Positions 59,678 through 64,000 of a DNA stretch of 64,000 bases are shown here, piece after piece. A program made the translations under genes and the position numbers. The stretch is from Alphaproteobacteria bacterium (GTDB taxonomy: Bacteria > Pseudomonadota > Alphaproteobacteria > Reyranellales > Reyranellaceae). Under the pieces are notes generated by a model that saw only the letters and a list, made by a program, of their open reading frames with translations, ran no database searches and was not told the DNA's origin. Where the stretch lies: positions 62,001 to 126,000 of the forward strand of contig JAFKFL010000013.1 in the NCBI GenBank assembly GCA_017308235.1, written 5' to 3'. Positions within the stretch are counted from its first letter, which is position 1. Each line of letters starts with the position of its first letter.

Positions 59678-60798
59678 GGACGGAGCTGATCGGGCTGAAC
59701 GCGCAGCCGCGTCATGCAGGCGGTGCGGCACTCGAAGTGGCCGATGATGGGGACCAGCGAGACGGTGTTCTGGGTGGTCAACCGCTGGCGCCAGGCCACG
59801 ATGGCGTCGATTGCAGCGTTGTCCGGCTGCAGCACGCCGAAGTCGTGACGCGCCGGCCGGCCAGGCCAGGCCTCGCCGGCCCATTCGGCCATCCGGTCAA
59901 GGTTGCCGTCGAGGCCGCCGTTGTTCGCCAGCTTGTAGTCGAGCACGGTCGAGGTGCGGGCATAGCCCACGCCGAGATCGGTCGCGAGGCGATACATTGC
60001 CGAGGGCGTGGGACCGGGATTGATCTCGATCAAGCCGAGTCCGCGATCGGCGATCTCCTGGACAAGTGGCCGCGCGATCTCCTCGGACTGCGACACCGGT
60101 CCGGGGTTGGGCATGACGAAGCCGACATAGCCTTCGCCGCGTGCCATCGCTTCGCGCAGGCGCTTCACGTTCTCCTCGCCGCTGGCCTTGGGAACGATGG
60201 GGCGGATGCCTCGTTCGGCGATGCCTTCGGGGTCCTCGATCGGCATCATCAGATAGGTTTCGTGATTCTGGGCGTGCGCACGCTTCATCCATCTCGGCAG
60301 GTCGGGCGTGCCGGGCAGGAAGGCGAGACTGACCTCGCCCGGCAGCTCATCGATCACGCGCGTCATCAGCGCTTCGTTGGCGCCGACGTTGATGATCATC
60401 AGGCCGACCCGCGCCGCCGGGCTGTCAGGATCATAGCGCCGGGAATAGGCGATCCACGGCATCCAGCCGTTGGACGAGATCTTAGGCAGGCGCAGTCCGT
60501 CGGGCGTAACCTCGATCATGTCGTCGCGCTCGGCGAGCGTCAGCATCCGGAAGTCGAGCGGGCGGGGACGCCGGAAAGGCAGCTTCAGCGAGTTCACCGG
60601 CCTTGGAACAGGGACCGCGGTTGCTGCCGCGGCTTCCTCGATCAAGGGCGGTGGCCGGGCGATCTCCAGGTAAGCCACGCCGGCGCAGATTGCCGTCAGT
60701 CCGATCACCAGCCCGTAGGCGGCGAGCGGACCGCTCAGCAGGTGCTTCGGCGGACGCCAGCGAACGAAAGCCCTGCCGAGTTCCGACCCGTCCGCCAT
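59674..60798 (-). CDS. Divergent polysaccharide deacetylase-family protein
   Basis: A 374-residue protein with one membrane anchor near residues 26-46 (LAAYGLVIGLTAICAGVAYL) and a periplasmic domain. The block VGLMIINVGANEALMTRVIDELPGEVSLAFLPGTPDLP near residues 130-168 and HETYLMMPIEDPEG near residue 178 belong to the PF04748 family. Its function is not known; it may act on envelope polysaccharide. It lies between ctpA and rppH in a gene order common to alphaproteobacteria. Confidence 0.88.
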   Translation of the reverse strand: MADGSELGRAFVRWRPPKHLLSGPLAAYGLVIGLTAICAGVAYLEIARPPPLIEEAAAATAVPVPRPVNSLKLPFRRPRPLDFRMLTLAERDDMIEVTPDGLRLPKISSNGWMPWIAYSRRYDPDSPAARVGLMIINVGANEALMTRVIDELPGEVSLAFLPGTPDLPRWMKRAHAQNHETYLMMPIEDPEGIAERGIRPIVPKASGEENVKRLREAMARGEGYVGFVMPNPGPVSQSEEIARPLVQEIADRGLGLIEINPGPTPSAMYRLATDLGVGYARTSTVLDYKLANNGGLDGNLDRMAEWAGEAWPGRPARHDFGVLQPDNAAIDAIVAWRQRLTTQNTVSLVPIIGHFECRTACMTRLRVQPDQLRP

Positions 60799-60827
60799 AT
60801 CACGCCGCGTGCCGGGTCAGCAGGTCG

Positions 60828-62240
60828 TCAGTTGGAGCGGTTGCTCGCGTAGAGCGAGATGCCTCGGATCAGATCGACGGCGCGCAGCAGCTGGTAATCC
60901 TGCACCCCTTCCTTGGGCGGCTCGTTGGGATCACCCGTCGCTTCGGCCGGCGGGGTCGCGGTGCCCGGCGCCGTGCTTTCGCCTGGCTTGGCGCCCGGCT
61001 TGGCAGGGTTGGCCTTGGCGTCCGGCGGTGTCGCCTTCTTGTCCGTCGGCTTGTCGGTCGGATTGGCGATCGAGCGGCGCAGGTTCTCCTCGCGGAAGCC
61101 GGGGCGCGATTCGATCGCCTCGACCTTGGCCTGCTGGACCTCGATGTCGGGCTTGATGCCTTCCTTCTGGATCGATCGGCCCGACGGCGTGAAGTAGAGC
61201 GCTGTCGTGAGGCGGATCGCGCCGCCGCCGGTCACCTGCATGATGGTCTGAACCGAGCCTTTGCCGAAGGTGCGTGTGCCGAGAATGATTCCGCGGTGAT
61301 GATCCTGCAGTGCGCCGGCCACGATTTCGGAGGCCGAGGCGGAACCGCCGTTCACCAGCACCACGATCGGCAGGCCGTTGGCGACATCGCCCGGCTTGGC
61401 GTTCCAGCGCTGCACGTCCTCGGGCTTGCGCGCCTTGACCGACACGATCTCGCCCTTGTCGACGAAGGCGTCGACCATGGAGATTGCCTGGTCGAGCAGG
61501 CCGCCCGGGTTGTTGCGCAGGTCGAGGACATAGCCCTTAAGCTTGTTGCCCGCTTCCTTCTTGATGTGGTCCACGGCGTCGAGCACGCCCGACGTGCTTT
61601 GCTCGGTGAACGAGGTGACGCGGATATAGCCGACGTCGCCTCCCTCCACGTGATAGCGCGTCGACTTCACCTTGATGTTCTCGCGCGTCAGCGAGACGTC
61701 GAACGGGTCCTTGTTGGCGCGCTTGACGGAGATCTTGATCGCCGAGCCGATCTTGCCGCGCATCTTGTCTACGGCTTCCTGCAGTGTGAGGCCTTGCACC
61801 GGTTCGCCGTCGAGCGCGAAGATCAGGTCACCCGGTTGCAAGCCGGCCTTTGAGGCAGGCGTATCGTCGATCGGCGACACCACCTTGATGACACCGTTCT
61901 CCATCGTGACCTCAATGCCGAGCCCCCCAAACTCGCCCCGCGTCTGGACCTGCATGTCCTTGTAGTTCTTGGGGTTCATATAGCTCGAGTGCGGATCGAG
62001 CGAGGCCAGCATGCCGTTGATCGCATTCTCGATCAGGGACTTCTCGTCGACCGGCTCGACATAGTCTCGGCGGATGCGGTCGAGCACGTCGCCGAACAGG
62101 TTGAGCTGCTGATAGAGCTCACTCTTGTCGGCGCCTGGCCCCTTGGCGTCAGGCTTGTCCTGCGCCGAGACGGGCACGATGGCTGGCACGGCAAGAAACG
62201 CCAGGGTCGTGGCGATGGAGGCGAAACGCAAACGGGTCAT
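60828..62240 (-). CDS. ctpA: Carboxy-terminal processing protease (S41 family)
   Basis: Periplasmic serine protease that trims C-termini and can regulate cell-wall hydrolases. It has 470 residues. A signal peptide (MTRLRFASIATTLAFLAVPA, cut near VSA) leads to a PDZ domain (about 85-165, GGLGIEVTMENG). The catalytic Ser is in NGGSASASEIVAG near residue 310, with Lys in GTRTFGKGSVQT near residue 337. The C-terminus is Pro/Ala/Lys-rich (about 385-440). It is followed by the deacetylase gene, 29 bases away. Confidence 0.93.
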   Translation of the reverse strand: MTRLRFASIATTLAFLAVPAIVPVSAQDKPDAKGPGADKSELYQQLNLFGDVLDRIRRDYVEPVDEKSLIENAINGMLASLDPHSSYMNPKNYKDMQVQTRGEFGGLGIEVTMENGVIKVVSPIDDTPASKAGLQPGDLIFALDGEPVQGLTLQEAVDKMRGKIGSAIKISVKRANKDPFDVSLTRENIKVKSTRYHVEGGDVGYIRVTSFTEQSTSGVLDAVDHIKKEAGNKLKGYVLDLRNNPGGLLDQAISMVDAFVDKGEIVSVKARKPEDVQRWNAKPGDVANGLPIVVLVNGGSASASEIVAGALQDHHRGIILGTRTFGKGSVQTIMQVTGGGAIRLTTALYFTPSGRSIQKEGIKPDIEVQQAKVEAIESRPGFREENLRRSIANPTDKPTDKKATPPDAKANPAKPGAKPGESTAPGTATPPAEATGDPNEPPKEGVQDYQLLRAVDLIRGISLYASNRSN

Positions 62241-62370
62241 TGGATGGCCTTTGCAAAACGATGCCTACCGGTGGCCGGTCGGGCAAAAAGGATCTTTCGG
62301 CGGTGCACGGTAAGATACCCGGGCGTCTTTGGCGGGATCAAGGCGAGGCGCGGCCGGGCAGGCTTCACTT

Positions 62371-63966
62371 TCACGCCAAGGCTGCGACGGCTTGATGCGG
62401 GGCGGCGAGAACGGCCGGCCGGGATGCTTCCGAAAGCAGCGACTGGCCGGTCATTTCGCTCGGCTGGGGCACGCCCATCAGGGCCAGCATGGTGGGTGCG
62501 ACATCGGCCAGCTTGCCGTCGGCCAGCGAGTGGACCCTGGCCGGTGCATTGAAGAGCAGGGCGGGCACGCGATTAAGCGTATGCTGGGTGTGTTTCTGGC
62601 CCGTCGTCTCGTCGAACATCTGCTCGGCATTGCCATGGTCGGCCGTCACCAGCAGCACGCCGCCGGCCTTTTTGACCGCCCCCATAAGACGGCCCAGGCA
62701 GGTATCAACGGCCTCGATCGCCTTGATGGCGGCGGCCAGCTCGCCGGTATGGCCGACCATGTCGGAATTGGCGTAGTTCACCACGACGAGGTCGAACTTG
62801 CCCGAGCCGATCGCCCCGACGAGCTTGTCGGTGACCTCGGGCGCGCTCATTTCTGGCTTGAGGTCGTAGGTCTGCACCTTGGGTGAGGGCACGAGGATGC
62901 GTTCCTCGCCTTCGAACTGCCGCTCCTCGCCGCCGTTGAAGAAGAACGTCACGTGCGCGTACTTCTCGGTCTCGGCAATGCGCAGCTGTTTCAGGCCGGC
63001 GCGTGACACCGTTTCACCCAGGCCCATCTTGATGATCACCGGAGGAAACAGCGTTTTCAGGAATTCATTCAGCGCCGCAGAATATTCCACCATGCCGACG
63101 GCGTCGGCGAACCGGACCGTGCGGCCGCGCTTGAAGCCGTCGAACATCGGGTCGAGCAGCGCCGTCAGGATCTCGCGCGCACGATCGGAGCGGTAGTTGA
63201 ACATCAGGAGGGCATCGCCATCCGTCATGCCCTTGTAACCGTCGATTACCGTCGGCTCGACGAACTCATCGCTCTTGTCGTTGGCATAGGCCTTGTCGAC
63301 AGCTTCGTCGGGTGTCTTCGTCGTCGCCTTGCCCTTGGCTTCGACCAGGGCGTCGTAGGCGGCGTTGACGCGTTCCCAGCGCTTGTCGCGATCCATGGCA
63401 TAGAAGCGGCCGGTCACGGTGGCGAAGCGGATGGGCAGGCCCTGTTTCAGTCCCGCCTTGATGTCCTTGAGGCAATCATGCGCGCTGCGCGGCGGCATGT
63501 CGCGGCCATCGAGGAAAGCGTGGATCCAGACCGGAACACCGGCGCCGGCGATCAGGTTGGCAAGCGCAATCAGGTGATCCTGGTGCGAGTGCACACCGCC
63601 TGGCGAGGCGAGCCCCATCAGATGGCAGGCACCTTTCGTCTTTTTGAGCGTGGTGACCAGATCGGCCAGGATCTTGTTCTTGGCCAGCGAGCCGTTCTCG
63701 ATCGCCTTGTCGATACGCGGCTGGTCGGGCACGGCCACTCGGCCGGCGCCGAGATTCATGTGGCCGACTTCGGAATTGCCCATCTGGCCCTTGGGCAGGC
63801 CGACGAACGTCTCCGAGGCGTCGATCAGACCCTGCGGGCAGGTGGCGATCAGACGATCGTAATTCGGCGTCCTCGCATCTAGGATCGCATTGTCGCGCGG
63901 ATCGGTGCGGAAGCCCCAGCCGTCCAGGATGCAGAGGACGGCGGGACGCGGACGGGCGTCGGACAT
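62371..63966 (-). CDS. gpmI: 2,3-bisphosphoglycerate-independent phosphoglycerate mutase
   Basis: Interconverts 3- and 2-phosphoglycerate in glycolysis with two Mn ions. It has 531 residues from ATG 63966 (TTG 63969 is the alternative). Metal and phosphoserine sites: CILDGWG at residue 12, PKGQMGNSEVGHMNLG (Ser near residue 62), GVHSHQDH near residue 124, SDMVGHTGE and TADHGNAEQM in the C-terminal half. In related genomes an M23/EnvC-like gene lies between gpmI and ctpA; here only a 130-base gap is present. Confidence 0.96.
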   Translation of the reverse strand: MSDARPRPAVLCILDGWGFRTDPRDNAILDARTPNYDRLIATCPQGLIDASETFVGLPKGQMGNSEVGHMNLGAGRVAVPDQPRIDKAIENGSLAKNKILADLVTTLKKTKGACHLMGLASPGGVHSHQDHLIALANLIAGAGVPVWIHAFLDGRDMPPRSAHDCLKDIKAGLKQGLPIRFATVTGRFYAMDRDKRWERVNAAYDALVEAKGKATTKTPDEAVDKAYANDKSDEFVEPTVIDGYKGMTDGDALLMFNYRSDRAREILTALLDPMFDGFKRGRTVRFADAVGMVEYSAALNEFLKTLFPPVIIKMGLGETVSRAGLKQLRIAETEKYAHVTFFFNGGEERQFEGEERILVPSPKVQTYDLKPEMSAPEVTDKLVGAIGSGKFDLVVVNYANSDMVGHTGELAAAIKAIEAVDTCLGRLMGAVKKAGGVLLVTADHGNAEQMFDETTGQKHTQHTLNRVPALLFNAPARVHSLADGKLADVAPTMLALMGVPQPSEMTGQSLLSEASRPAVLAAPHQAVAALA

Positions 63967-64000
63967 CAAGAGGCTTTCGGCAGGCTGAAGGGCCGCGCGC

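Overview
The window is chromosomal, high-GC DNA with almost no non-coding space. It looks like an alphaproteobacterium, probably of the Rhodospirillales/Reyranella type. The class is supported by a CcrM-type GANTC adenine methyltransferase, an ATP synthase split into separate F0 (with b and b') and F1 operons, a two-subunit glycine decarboxylase behind a tandem glycine riboswitch, an mdh-sucCDAB-lpd order, a GTTC-N7-GTTC SOS-type box, and the gpmI-ctpA-deacetylase-rppH order. The order and genus are inference. I saw no phage, insertion sequence, CRISPR array, rRNA or tRNA gene.

Layout. 1-6.2 kb: an Fe-S (CCG-domain) protein, then riboswitch-gcvT-gcvH-gcvPA-gcvPB (glycine cleavage). 6.2-10 kb: a luciferase-like oxidoreductase with a hairpin over its ribosome-binding site, a REP-like palindrome, a terminator, and the F0 operon atpI-B-E-F'-F on the minus strand with a clear promoter. 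10-15.4 kb: a cysteine-dioxygenase-like cupin fused to four rhodanese domains, a lytic transglycosylase, a second cysteine-dioxygenase-like protein and a small cupin. 15.4-21 kb: moaB, a radical SAM protein behind an SOS-like box, a membrane class III cyclase, a nucleotidyltransferase, rnhB, a small acidic protein and ccrM behind a cluster of GANTC sites. 21-26.5 kb: glpR-glpD, mutY, an in-frame DUF721-DsbA fusion and a second DsbA-like protein. 26.5-37.3 kb: smc, dapE, a membrane protein, truA, fmt, zapE, two hydrolases and an ester cyclase-like protein. 37.4-46.4 kb: the TCA block mdh, sucC, sucD, sucA, sucB, lpdA, with hairpins before sucC and a REP-like repeat before lpdA. 46.4-50.9 kb: a small membrane protein, an ECF sigma/anti-sigma pair with a secreted-repeat target gene, xerC, DUF484 and a transaldolase-like aldolase. 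51-58.3 kb: priA and the F1 operon atpH-A-G-D-C. 58.4-64 kb: a ferritin-like protein, rppH, a divergent polysaccharide deacetylase, ctpA and gpmI.

How the genes work together. Most are housekeeping: one-carbon metabolism, TCA cycle, oxidative phosphorylation, DNA methylation and repair, chromosome segregation and envelope maturation. The most unusual items are the dioxygenase/tetra-rhodanese fusion with a second thiol-dioxygenase-like gene nearby, the DUF721-DsbA fusion that joins a cytoplasmic domain to an exported one, and several regulatory elements readable from sequence: the GANTC cluster at ccrM, the SOS-like box, the ECF promoter, the GlpR-type operator, the SD-masking hairpin and the intra-operon repeat.
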